64,000 nucleotides of DNA from Granulicella mallensis MP5ACTX8 (GTDB lineage: Bacteria; Acidobacteriota; Terriglobia; Terriglobales; Acidobacteriaceae), in NCBI RefSeq assembly GCF_000178955.2, contig NC_016631.1:2728001-2792000 (forward strand), read 5' to 3'. The position numbers and the translations under genes were made by a program. Positions 47,391 through 56,196 of the stretch are shown here, piece after piece (position 1 is the stretch's first letter; each line of letters opens with the position of its first letter). Below the pieces are notes generated by a model that saw only the letters and a list, made by a program, of their open reading frames with translations, had not been told where the DNA came from and made no database searches.

Positions 47391-48662
47391 ATGCTTCAGA
47401 GACTTTGTATCCTTCTGCTCCTCTCGCCGGCCCTGCTGGCGCAGAGTTATACGTGTGGGCGCAACGGCAAAGGGCAATCCAGCATTGCTCTTACGCGAAA
47501 CACTATCTATACCTCCGCTGCCGGTGGTTTTGATCTGAACATGTTGCCGGAACAGATAGACGCTGCTGGTTGTACCTCCAGCAAGGCTTTTTTCTTCTCG
47601 GCTCCCGTGGCGGAAGAGAACTACAAAGTTACCGTCGTTCTCGGGGGAGCCGCGGATGCGGTTACGACAGTCAGGGCAGAGTCTCGCCGGCTTATGCTGG
47701 CCAGGATCGCGACATCTGCCGGGCACTCTCACACGGAGAGTTTTGTTGTGAATGTCCGGCGTCCGGAGATCTCTACGGGAGGCGTTGTGAAGCGCAAGCC
47801 GCGAGAGATCGGTTCCCTCGACTGGGACGACAAGCTGACCCTCGAGTTCTCCGGGCAGCAACCTTCTGTGCGGAGTATCAGTATCAGTCCCGTAGCCGCC
47901 GATACTCCGACGATCTATCTTGCGGGGGACTCTACCGTTGTGGATCAGGACAACGAGCCCTGGGCTGCGTGGGGACAGATGCTGCCTGCTTTCTTCGGCA
48001 CAAAAGTAGCCGTAGCGAACCATGCTGAATCTGGCGAGACGATTCGCAGCTTCGAAGGGGAGCAGCGGTTTGCAAAGATCTTTTCCGTGATTAAGAAGGG
48101 AGACTACCTTTTCTTTCAGTTTGCGCATAACGATCAGAAACCGGGCGGGGGATATGTCTCTCCTGAGATGTATACCGGGCTCTTGCATAAATACATTGCG
48201 ATGGCACGGGAACGCGGTGCTACGCCTGTTCTGGTGACGAGCATGAATCGGCGCACCTTCGACGAGCAGGGACATGTTCGGGACACTCTGGCTCCTTACC
48301 CGCAAACGATGCGAGCAGTCGCAGAGACTGAACACGTTATGCTGCTGGATCTGAATGCGATGAGCAAAACCCTTTACGAGTCCATTGGAGAGAAGGATTC
48401 GCGAATCCTGTTTGTCTATGCGCCGGCAAATACTTATCCCAATCAGAAAGAAGCACTGCACGACGATACCCATTTCAATAACTATGGAGCTTATGAATTG
48501 GCGCGGTGCATCGTTCTTGGACTACAGCGAGAGAAGTCGCCGCTTGTTCATTATCTGCGTTTGCCTAAGCAGCGTTTTAATCCGGAGAAACCTGATGCGA
48601 TTGATTTAGTAGCTCTTCCGGGAACTCCGTTTGTTGATATTCAGACTCCTTATGAGAGGTGA
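47391..48662 (+). CDS. Rhamnogalacturonan acetylesterase, CE12 (SGNH hydrolase)
   Basis: 423 residues. A signal peptide (LCILLLLSPALLAQS) precedes a ~130-residue beta-sandwich region and an SGNH domain with the blocks IYLAGDSTV (catalytic Ser), the Gly block NHAESGETIRSF, FFQFAHNDQ (Asn) and HDDTHFNNYGA (Asp/His). CE12 enzymes remove acetyl groups from galacturonate in RG-I, opening the backbone to lyases. ATG 47391 has GGAG six bases upstream. It sits between the SDR and the rhamnosidase gene. Confidence 0.92.
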   Translation: MLQRLCILLLLSPALLAQSYTCGRNGKGQSSIALTRNTIYTSAAGGFDLNMLPEQIDAAGCTSSKAFFFSAPVAEENYKVTVVLGGAADAVTTVRAESRRLMLARIATSAGHSHTESFVVNVRRPEISTGGVVKRKPREIGSLDWDDKLTLEFSGQQPSVRSISISPVAADTPTIYLAGDSTVVDQDNEPWAAWGQMLPAFFGTKVAVANHAESGETIRSFEGEQRFAKIFSVIKKGDYLFFQFAHNDQKPGGGYVSPEMYTGLLHKYIAMARERGATPVLVTSMNRRTFDEQGHVRDTLAPYPQTMRAVAETEHVMLLDLNAMSKTLYESIGEKDSRILFVYAPANTYPNQKEALHDDTHFNNYGAYELARCIVLGLQREKSPLVHYLRLPKQRFNPEKPDAIDLVALPGTPFVDIQTPYER

Positions 48663-48721
48663 GATTGGGTGCAAAGGGTCGGATTCCGGGGGAGATTGAT
48701 CTTTTTCTGTTGATTGAAATG

Positions 48722-48733
48722 TTTCTATAGAAA
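48722..48733. promoter_or_regulatory. TTTCTATAGAAA palindrome upstream of GH106
   Basis: A perfect 12-base palindrome in the 187-base gap between the CE12 and GH106 genes, 117 bases before the GH106 start. It is possibly an operator or part of an internal promoter. Confidence 0.3.
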
Positions 48734-48849
48734 GAGTTGCCCTATTGATTCTGGTGTGACATCATTATCACGCTGCAAAATCGCTCGCTACGCCAGAGGT
48801 TAATCGGTGTCTGAGGGCACGTCAGCACAGCTTTACTGCGAGGGAACGA

Positions 48850-51588
48850 ATGCGGCTGCGACAGTCACAGCAGGGACGTGGATTGAGAAGCATTGGGTTG
48901 ATTGTCTTGAGCTGCGGCATTCTTTGCGTTCATGCTGTCGCGCAACGTCCCGTGGATGTTGCTAGTGTCCAGCGAAGCTTTGTTGCGCCGCCTGATGATG
49001 CGCGGCCTATGATGCGCTGGTGGTGGTTCGGGCCGGGAGTGGTGAAGCCTGAGCTGGAGCGCGAGATTCTTGCGATGAAGGCCGGCGGTATCGGTGGGTT
49101 TGAGATTCAGCCGGTGTATCCGATGGCGCTCGACGACCAGACGAAGAACTTTCGCAACCTGCCGTATCTGTCCGATGAGTTTCTCGATGCGGTGAAGTTC
49201 GCCTCGGAGACAGCCAATAAGAATGGCATGCGCGTCGACATGACGCTGGCCAGCGGCTGGCCCTATGGCGGACCGCATGTTCCTATCGATCAGGCCTCGG
49301 AGCAGTTGAAGGCGATTACGGTGGAGGTTGCGCCGGGTGCGGATTTCGTCGTGGCTCCCGCGATCGGCAATGGCGAAAGCCTGGTTGCGGCCTTTATCGC
49401 CGATGGAGCGGGCAAACAGTTCGATAGCGACAAGATGACGCGGCTTACGGAAGAGGTCAGTAACGGGCGCATGGCGCTTGCTCCGAAGCCTGAGGCTCGT
49501 GTCGTCGAGTTCTTTGTCGCGACGGGCACCGGGCAGCAGGTCAAACGTGCGGCGGTCGATGCCGATGGTTTTGTGCTCGACCACTTCAGCCGCACGGCGG
49601 TCGACAATCATCTGCACACGGTTGCCGACCGGCTGATGACGGCCTTTGGAGACAAGCCACCCTACGCGGTCTTCAGCGACAGCCTCGAAGTCTACAACGC
49701 CGACTGGACGCCCGATCTGCTGGCGGAGTTTCAGCGGCGGCGGGGATACGACCTCGCGCCTTATCTGCCGCAGCTCTATAGCGGTACCAGCACTATCAGC
49801 GGAGCATTGCGTCACGATTGGGGCGTGACTCTGACGGAGTTGGTGGACGAGCGCTATCTGACTCCGGTGAACGACTGGGCGATTGCGCACCACACGCGTT
49901 TCCGCTCGCAGACCTACGGTCATCCGGCGGTTTCGCTCTCCAGCAACAACCTGGTCGCCCTGCCGGAGGGCGAGGGGCCGCAGTGGAAGAGCTTTTCGTT
50001 TACGCGCTGGGCCACTTCGGCGAGCCATATTTATGGGCGTCCGGTTACCTCCGCGGAGACGTGGACGTGGCTGCACTCTCCGGCGTTCCGCGCGACGCCT
50101 CTGGACATGAAGGCGGAGGCCGACTGCTTCTTTCTGGAAGGCGTCAATCAGCTGATCGGGCATGGCTGGCCGTATACTCCGCCGGGTGTTGCGGAGCCGG
50201 GATGGTCGTTCTACGCGGCTGCTGTGTTCAACGATCACAATCCCTGGTGGAGCGTGATGCCTGACGTCACGAAGTATCTGCAACGCGTAAGCTACCTACT
50301 GCGGCAGGGCAAGCCGGCGAATGATGTAGCAGTGCTGCTGCCGAACGACGATGCCTATGCGAACTTCAAGCCAGGCACGGTGAGCCTTTCGGATGAGATG
50401 AAGAAGCTCATCTCTCCGGGGTTGATGCAGGGAATTCTGAGCGCGGGATACAACGTCGACTACATCGATGCGGAAGCGATTAAACAGGTGGGTGTGCCGT
50501 ATCCTGTGTTGATCCTGCCGCATGTCGAACGTCTCTCGCCGGAGACGTTGAAGACGATTGCAGCCTATGCAGAGCACGGCGGCAAAGTCATTGCGGTAGG
50601 TTCGACGCCGGACCTTGCGCCGGGATTTGTTCATGCTGAACAGGTAACGGCAGAGGTAAAGAGTCTGTCGAAGGCGCTCTTCGCAGGTTCTCATGCGCAA
50701 GTGGTCTCGCAAGAGGACGGACTTGGCGCGGCCCTTCAGCAGGCGGTGCAACCGGATATAAAGCTGTCGAGCGGTTCGGACGTCGTTGGCTTCCTGCATC
50801 GCAAGCTGGAGGGGGCGGATCTCTACTTCGTGGCCAACACGTCGAACCATGCGGTGAATGCGACGGCCACGTTCCGGGCAAACCGCAAGTTTGCCTCTTC
50901 GTGGAACCCGTTTACGGGAGTGACGAACAGCCTACAATCTGGGCCCGTCAAGATGGAACTCGCACCCTATGAGTCTCGTGTGATCGTGTTCAGCGATACG
51001 GCTCTTGCCGCGCCTGAGGCTGTATCCATCGACAAGGGACGAATGATCGCCGATCTATCGCATGGATGGGAGGTTCGCTTTCCTGGCTCGGAGAAGACAC
51101 AGCATTCTCTCGATGCTCCTGCCTCCTGGACGGATGATCCGGGGACGCGATTCTTTTCCGGTGAGGCTGTCTATACGAAGAGCGTGACGCTGAGCGCTGC
51201 CGATCTTGCCGGAGCCAAGCGGCTGGTGCTGGACTTTGGCGAAGGGACGCCGGTGAGTGTCGATCCGAAGATCAAAAGCGGAACGCGTGCGCTGCTGGAT
51301 GGTCCGATACGCGAGGCTGCTGTTGTCAGTGTGAACGGCAAGCGGATTGGATCGGTGTGGCACCCGCCGTATGTGCTCGACCTCGGCGGAGAGCTTCACG
51401 CTGGTGAGAACCACATCGAGATTCGCATCTCCAATACCGCTATCAACGAGCTGGCGGGGCGTGCTCCTGCGGACTACCGTCTGCTGTGGGCGCGTTATGG
51501 TCAGCGGTTTATCCCGCAGGACATGGATAATCTGCAACCACTGCCTTCAGGGATTCTCGGTGGAGTGCATCTTTTGGAGATGAAGTAA
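48850..51588 (+). CDS. Alpha-L-rhamnosidase, GH106
   Basis: 912 residues. A signal peptide (IGLIVLSCGILCVHAVAQ) precedes the GH106 catalytic region: ARPMMRWWWFGPGVVKPELE, AGGIGGFEIQPVYP, MTLASGWPYGGPHV, YAVFSDSLEVYNADWTPDL and SAETWTWLHSPAFRATPLD. A C-terminal beta-sandwich ends GENHIEIRISNTAINELAGR, the typical GH106 closing motif. It removes terminal rhamnose from RG-I oligomers produced by the PL4 lyase. ATG 48850 has GAGG six bases upstream. It is 51 bases ahead of the GH105-CE12 gene. Confidence 0.92.
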   Translation: MRLRQSQQGRGLRSIGLIVLSCGILCVHAVAQRPVDVASVQRSFVAPPDDARPMMRWWWFGPGVVKPELEREILAMKAGGIGGFEIQPVYPMALDDQTKNFRNLPYLSDEFLDAVKFASETANKNGMRVDMTLASGWPYGGPHVPIDQASEQLKAITVEVAPGADFVVAPAIGNGESLVAAFIADGAGKQFDSDKMTRLTEEVSNGRMALAPKPEARVVEFFVATGTGQQVKRAAVDADGFVLDHFSRTAVDNHLHTVADRLMTAFGDKPPYAVFSDSLEVYNADWTPDLLAEFQRRRGYDLAPYLPQLYSGTSTISGALRHDWGVTLTELVDERYLTPVNDWAIAHHTRFRSQTYGHPAVSLSSNNLVALPEGEGPQWKSFSFTRWATSASHIYGRPVTSAETWTWLHSPAFRATPLDMKAEADCFFLEGVNQLIGHGWPYTPPGVAEPGWSFYAAAVFNDHNPWWSVMPDVTKYLQRVSYLLRQGKPANDVAVLLPNDDAYANFKPGTVSLSDEMKKLISPGLMQGILSAGYNVDYIDAEAIKQVGVPYPVLILPHVERLSPETLKTIAAYAEHGGKVIAVGSTPDLAPGFVHAEQVTAEVKSLSKALFAGSHAQVVSQEDGLGAALQQAVQPDIKLSSGSDVVGFLHRKLEGADLYFVANTSNHAVNATATFRANRKFASSWNPFTGVTNSLQSGPVKMELAPYESRVIVFSDTALAAPEAVSIDKGRMIADLSHGWEVRFPGSEKTQHSLDAPASWTDDPGTRFFSGEAVYTKSVTLSAADLAGAKRLVLDFGEGTPVSVDPKIKSGTRALLDGPIREAAVVSVNGKRIGSVWHPPYVLDLGGELHAGENHIEIRISNTAINELAGRAPADYRLLWARYGQRFIPQDMDNLQPLPSGILGGVHLLEMK

Positions 51589-51639
51589 CAGCTTGTTGGC
51601 GCGGTTTCGACTGCGGAGAGATGGATAGAGGAGATTGAG

Positions 51640-53658
51640 ATGACCGGGAGATCGACGAAGTGCGTTCTTGCTACTGCGATGCTGCTGCTGACTGTGCAGG
51701 GAGCCATGAGTGCGCAGAAGTATCCTCTGCCCACGGCGGCGCAGCAGGCCGGGATCGATAAGGACACCTCGCGGCACTTCGGAGATTCACCGGCAGACCC
51801 CGGTCCTCTGGCGACGGATCTTTCGCCTGACCTTACGCCCGCCGCCATCGATGCGGCCACGCGCAAGGTGGCGGATTGGCAGTTGGCGCGGTCGCAGCCG
51901 TACTTCGATCGCATCTGGACGTGGAGCGTGCTGTATAGCGGCTTCATGGCGGCGTCGGACTCGACGGGAGATGCGAAGTATCGCGATGCCATGAGGGAGA
52001 TGGCGAAGAAGTACGACTGGTCGCTGCGCAACCGCCTGCCGAATGCGGACGACCAGAGTGTGGGACAGACCTATCTCGAGCTCTATCTGCACGACGGCAA
52101 GAAAGACCCGGCGATGATTGCGCCAACGCGTGCCGATCTCGACTCGGTCATTGGTCTCTCCACGTTGAAGCCGGGCGATCCCAGAATTCCGTGGTGGTGG
52201 TGCGATGCGCTGTTTATGGCTCCGGGAGTGTGGGTACGGATGTCCGAGGCGACGGGCGATCACAAGTACATCGACTATCTGAATACGCAGTGGCAGCGTA
52301 CCTACGACACGCTGTGGGACAAGGACGAGCATCTTTATGCGCGCGATGCCAGCTACCAGACGAAGCGCGAGGCGAACGGGAAGAAGATCTTCTGGTCGCG
52401 CGGCGAGGGCTGGGTGATGGCCGGGATCGTGCGGGTGCTGCAGTACCTGCCGAAGAACGATCCGCACCGTGCGTTCTATGTCGAGCAGTTGCGGGAGATG
52501 TCGGCGCGGGTCGCGCAGTTGCAGGATACGGACGGCCTCTGGCGCGCAGGCCTGCTGGACCCCGAGCATTATCCGCTTCCGGAGGTGTCGGGTTCGGCGC
52601 TGTTTGTCTATGCGATGACGTGGGGCGTGAATGAAGGCGTACTGGACGGCGCGACGTACCGGCCGGTGATTACCAAGGCCTGGGGTGGCATGCTGCAGCA
52701 TGTCTATGCCGATGGACGGCTGGGTTGCATTCAACAGACGGGGCCTGAGCCTGCGCTATATCTGCCCTCTGCGAGCTATACGTATGGGGTTGGTGGATTC
52801 CTGCTGGCCGCGAGCGAGTTGAAGCGGATGTCGCTGCAGCACTCTGGATCTGCGGTTGTCGATACCGATCCGGGCCGTTCGGCCAATATCGTTTTGCCGG
52901 TGCCTGCGAACTCGTCTCTGCCGACGATCTTCCTGGTGGGGGATTCGACGGTGCGCAATGGTCATGGTGACGGCGCGAACAACCAGATGGGATGGGGCGA
53001 GCCTTTTGTCTCCTACTTCGATACGTCGAAGGTGAATGTCGTCAATCGGGCGATTGGGGGCCGCAGCTCGCGGACCTATATCACCGAAGGACACTGGGAG
53101 AGGACGCTGGCGCTGATCAAGCCGGGCGATGTCGTGCTGTTCCAGTTTGGGCATAACGACAGCGGATCGCTGGATGACACGGCGCGGGCGCGGGGCACGA
53201 TCAACGGTGTAGGCGATGAGTCGAAGGAGATCGAAAATCCGATCCTGAAGAAGCATGAGGTGGTGCATACCTTCGGCTGGTACATGGCGCAGTACGTCGA
53301 GCAGACGAAGGCCAAGGGAGCGACGCCGATCATCTGCTCGCTGGTGCCGCGCAAGACCTGGAAGGACGGGAAGATTGTTCGCGGCGCGAGTTCGTATGGC
53401 GGGTGGGCAAGGGAAGTGGCCGATACGGAGCACGTCGGCTTCATCGATCTGAACGAGATTACTGCGCGCAAGTACGATGCGCTGGGTGAGGCTGGGGTGG
53501 AACCGCTGTTCGGCGATCCGCACACGCATACGACGCTGGCGGGGGCTGAGATGAATGCGGAGAGTGTGGTGTCGGGGTTGAAGGCGCTGAAGAAAGATCC
53601 GGTGGGGAAGGATTTTTCGGGTAAGGGTAAGGCGGTTAAGGCTTATCGGGGGAAGTAA
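51640..53658 (+). CDS. GH105 unsaturated rhamnogalacturonyl hydrolase fused to CE12 acetylesterase
   Basis: 672 residues with a signal peptide (LATAMLLLTVQGAMSAQ). Residues ~65-415 are a GH105 alpha/alpha barrel like YteR: PNADDQSVGQTYLELY, WWWCDALFMAPGVWVRMSEA (Asp189 likely catalytic), and FWSRGEGWVMAGIVRVLQYL. Residues ~425-650 form an SGNH CE12 domain: FLVGDSTVRNGHGDG, FQFGHND and GDPHTHTTLAGAEMNA, where the Asp-to-His spacing differs slightly from the usual DxxH. One polypeptide would thus remove the 4,5-unsaturated galacturonate left by PL4 and deacetylate. ATG 51640 has GAGGAG six bases upstream. It ends the pectin gene series. Confidence 0.9.
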   Translation: MTGRSTKCVLATAMLLLTVQGAMSAQKYPLPTAAQQAGIDKDTSRHFGDSPADPGPLATDLSPDLTPAAIDAATRKVADWQLARSQPYFDRIWTWSVLYSGFMAASDSTGDAKYRDAMREMAKKYDWSLRNRLPNADDQSVGQTYLELYLHDGKKDPAMIAPTRADLDSVIGLSTLKPGDPRIPWWWCDALFMAPGVWVRMSEATGDHKYIDYLNTQWQRTYDTLWDKDEHLYARDASYQTKREANGKKIFWSRGEGWVMAGIVRVLQYLPKNDPHRAFYVEQLREMSARVAQLQDTDGLWRAGLLDPEHYPLPEVSGSALFVYAMTWGVNEGVLDGATYRPVITKAWGGMLQHVYADGRLGCIQQTGPEPALYLPSASYTYGVGGFLLAASELKRMSLQHSGSAVVDTDPGRSANIVLPVPANSSLPTIFLVGDSTVRNGHGDGANNQMGWGEPFVSYFDTSKVNVVNRAIGGRSSRTYITEGHWERTLALIKPGDVVLFQFGHNDSGSLDDTARARGTINGVGDESKEIENPILKKHEVVHTFGWYMAQYVEQTKAKGATPIICSLVPRKTWKDGKIVRGASSYGGWAREVADTEHVGFIDLNEITARKYDALGEAGVEPLFGDPHTHTTLAGAEMNAESVVSGLKALKKDPVGKDFSGKGKAVKAYRGK

Positions 53659-54014
53659 AGTCTTTGATCGGGGCCATGCCTTGTCCTCTTGGTCGAAGCG
53701 TATGGTTTCCAAAGAACGTTGTCTGGGGTGCAAGCATGACAGCTCCCTGTCGCGCATCCATTCGGCTCCGCTCAGGACACCAACGGCTACAGGAGCTTCA
53801 AGTTTGGGTGTTCAAGATAGGCTAAAAGGTGGCCCAGTGAATCAACACAAGCGCGTTTCTCATTACCTGCGTTGCCCTCACTCTGATAGTGAGCGGACAA
53901 TCGATGCCGGTATCAGATTTTTCTCCCAAGGGTGCTAGGGAGTGATAAACAAACGACTTCGACGCCGTTACCGGCTAGGGCCTTTTGTGTTCCATCCCGG
54001 GGCGCGCAAGCCGT
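53659..54014. other. Gap between pectin locus and accessory region
   Basis: About 355 bases with no credible gene. It carries a short relative (53758-53777, CCATTCGGCTCCGCTCAGGA) of the repeat found twice near 61-62 kb and a small CTCACT/AGTGAG hairpin (53877-53893). It may be the island boundary. Confidence 0.5.
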
Positions 54015-55142
54015 TCACTCCGCGGTTTTATGAAACTCACACCGATCAAACCTAACCTCATATGAGGATGGCAACATCTCAGCCTTCGGATAGAGTTGTT
54101 CCGCAAGCACCGCGAGCAGGTCCGCTGGTCTGCCGTCCCTGCCCAAAAATACGAGGTAGAAATAATAAGCCTCACGATGTTCCTTGGTCAACGACGTTTG
54201 ATGTTCGTTGTCCGAGAGAAAGAACCGGTGGCCGTCGCTCAGCTTGGCAACACACTTCACTTCAATGAAACGATGCTTATTATTTGTGTTGAATGATAGA
54301 AAATCATGACCATATCCGGGGTGATCCCGGCGATCTTCGATGTTCTTGACCCGATGTTCGAGCCGCGCACCAATAAGTCGCTCCTTTTCCCATGCGAGCG
54401 CATATTCTTCCGCAATTCGTCCAATTTTAGACCTTTGATTTTGCATCTCCTCAAAGTCCACACGACGATGTTTTTTCACTCGTGGTTTGTCGATAGGAGA
54501 CCCAATTGCTCGATCACCGCGTACATAGACCTTGTATAGATAGGCCATGAACTTGGGCTCACTCCACTTCGCAGTCAAGGAGTTGCCGCTCTTCGCCTTG
54601 AGCAAGAGGTTCTGATACTTGCTGCGGGGTAGGTTTACATCAAAGCCCATGATCTCGCCCAGCATATCCAGATGCTCGGGACTGCACACAGCTAAAAAAC
54701 GCTCGGAATAATAGAGGCTCAGAATCTTTGCCTTGAACATCTGCGATAAGGGATTGGCGTCAATTGCTACAAAATCGGGGCTCGGTGCAGCACCGAGCGC
54801 GACCAGATCGAGCAACGCGGCTTTTACCACTGCGAACGCTTCCTTCTCGCTCGTGCCGAACTTCTCCGCGAAACGGTATTTACGAGTGGGATCGCTCTTC
54901 GTCCTGCCAAAATAAATGCCGAATTTGAACGAGGTGGCACCTTGAATATTGGCCCACATCTTAGTGCCTGACTCCACCAGATTGCAAAAGCTCGGCTCAT
55001 TATGACCGACGACATAGTCATCGAGCATCAGCTTGTCCAGGGAATGCAGTGGGAACCTGCGGAGAAACAACCCGCGTGTCTGAAGCGCCGTGTCTTCGTG
55101 AGAGCTGTCGTACTGTGCGTCGAATTTCGCCAGGTCTTTCAC
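54015..55142 (-). CDS. DUF3883 protein, nuclease-like, putative restriction/defence
   Basis: 375 residues. The C-terminal part (about 285-345) is a DUF3883-like PD-(D/E)XK domain: HPGYGHDFLSF, then HRFIEVKC (Glu-x-Lys), then RFFLSDNEHQTSLTKEHREA and YYFYLVFLGRDG. The N-terminal part (YFGRTKSDPTRKYRF, DFVAIDANPLSQMFKAKIL, SLYYSERFLAVCSPEHLD) resembles sequences found in restriction and McrB-associated proteins. Such proteins occur in defence islands; no helicase or methylase partner is present. GTG 55142 has GGAG eight bases upstream; TTG 55199 would add 19 residues. It is divergent from the HEPN-like gene at 55291. Confidence 0.72.
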   Translation of the reverse strand: MKDLAKFDAQYDSSHEDTALQTRGLFLRRFPLHSLDKLMLDDYVVGHNEPSFCNLVESGTKMWANIQGATSFKFGIYFGRTKSDPTRKYRFAEKFGTSEKEAFAVVKAALLDLVALGAAPSPDFVAIDANPLSQMFKAKILSLYYSERFLAVCSPEHLDMLGEIMGFDVNLPRSKYQNLLLKAKSGNSLTAKWSEPKFMAYLYKVYVRGDRAIGSPIDKPRVKKHRRVDFEEMQNQRSKIGRIAEEYALAWEKERLIGARLEHRVKNIEDRRDHPGYGHDFLSFNTNNKHRFIEVKCVAKLSDGHRFFLSDNEHQTSLTKEHREAYYFYLVFLGRDGRPADLLAVLAEQLYPKAEMLPSSYEVRFDRCEFHKTAE

Positions 55143-55290
55143 TCGGTTGTCTCCGCTCAGCCTTGCTTTGGATGGACCTATTATCGCCCACGCTAGCAAA
55201 TGACAATGTCTTTATCACGCGTTAAGCTGAGGCGCGGGAACGGCATGCCTAAGCATGACTTTTGCGTCGCACTAGTATACAAAGGCCACA

Positions 55291-55836
55291 ATGACCATCA
55301 CCCCACTCACGGACAAAGAGCAGAAAGAACTCTCCCGGCTACAGCTTTTTTATTGGAAAGAAGCGCTTCGCTGCGAAAAGGCTAAAGCTTACCTCGCCGG
55401 ATGTGTGATGCTCGGCTCGGCGCTAGAGGCGCTGCTGATGAACATAATCGATCTCTATGCGGAGGAAGCTGAAAAGACTGGCAAGATTCCCATGTCGAAA
55501 AACAAAGCAAAGCCGCTCCTGAAATGGGATCTGGCGGACCTTCTGAACGTGGCGAAGGCAACGGGCTGGCTTCCGAGCGCACTTGATCTCAACTCAGACT
55601 GGAACTGGCGCAAAGCCAAGGTCGGGGACTATGCGGAATTGGTTCGCATGATGCGTAACCTCGCGCATCCCGCCCGCTATCTACAGGACCATACGGGTCG
55701 CCGCGTCACGAACCGATACCTACAGCGGCAATTTGAAATCGTGCTCGCAAGTCGAGACTGGCTCGTCGCGCACAATAATCGCGAACTGCTTAAGGCTATC
55801 GAGGAAGAAGAGAAAAGAGCAGCAGGTACTCCCTAG
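55291..55836 (+). CDS. Small HEPN-like protein
   Basis: 181 residues, largely alpha-helical. An N-terminal helix pair (FYWKEALRCEKAKAYLAGCV, LGSALEALLMNIIDLY) and the motif RMMRNLAHP (Arg119-x6-His126) fit the HEPN RNase pattern R-x4-6-H; the C-terminus is a charged helix (KAIEEEEKRAAG). I do not recognise a specific family. HEPN proteins often act as RNases in toxin-antitoxin or abortive-infection systems; some only bind. ATG 55291 has AAAGG five bases upstream. It is divergently transcribed from the DUF3883 gene 148 bases away. Confidence 0.65.
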   Translation: MTITPLTDKEQKELSRLQLFYWKEALRCEKAKAYLAGCVMLGSALEALLMNIIDLYAEEAEKTGKIPMSKNKAKPLLKWDLADLLNVAKATGWLPSALDLNSDWNWRKAKVGDYAELVRMMRNLAHPARYLQDHTGRRVTNRYLQRQFEIVLASRDWLVAHNNRELLKAIEEEEKRAAGTP

Positions 55837-56196
55837 AACCACGAAGCAAATCAGCCCCTATCCCTGATCGATTCCCTAAACATCGTCGTGTTAAACATTC
55901 GGTGAGTTTCAAGCAACCTCCTCAATACCCAATCCTTGTGAATCTGGGTGGATTTTCACTAAAGCCCCTGTGGTACCGGGACAGATGTCTCGTCGGTCCT
56001 CATAAGTCGTATTCTCGTCAGCAACCGGGGCGGCGGAATGGCGAGTGGTAGTCTCGTAACAAGCTCGTTCCTCCTCCTGCACCTTCCCCTTGAAACCACA
56101 TCAGAAATTTCCTGACCTGCTTTTCGATGACGGACGGTAATGCAGATCGTTCGTCCGTTCCTGAGATACTCAGTATTTGGGAGATAAGCGAACAGC
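55837..56196. other. Intergenic region in the accessory island
   Basis: About 360 bases, no gene seen. It contains one copy (56001-56027) of an imperfect 27-base repeat whose second copy is at 60666-60692. Confidence 0.45.
56001..56027 (+). repeat. Imperfect 27-base direct repeat, copy 1
   Basis: Core ATAAGTCG, three variable bases, TCTCGTCAGCAA. It matches 60666-60692 at 22 of 27 positions, in the same orientation. A shorter match (CTTCTCGTCAGCGA) lies near 58022. Confidence 0.5.
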
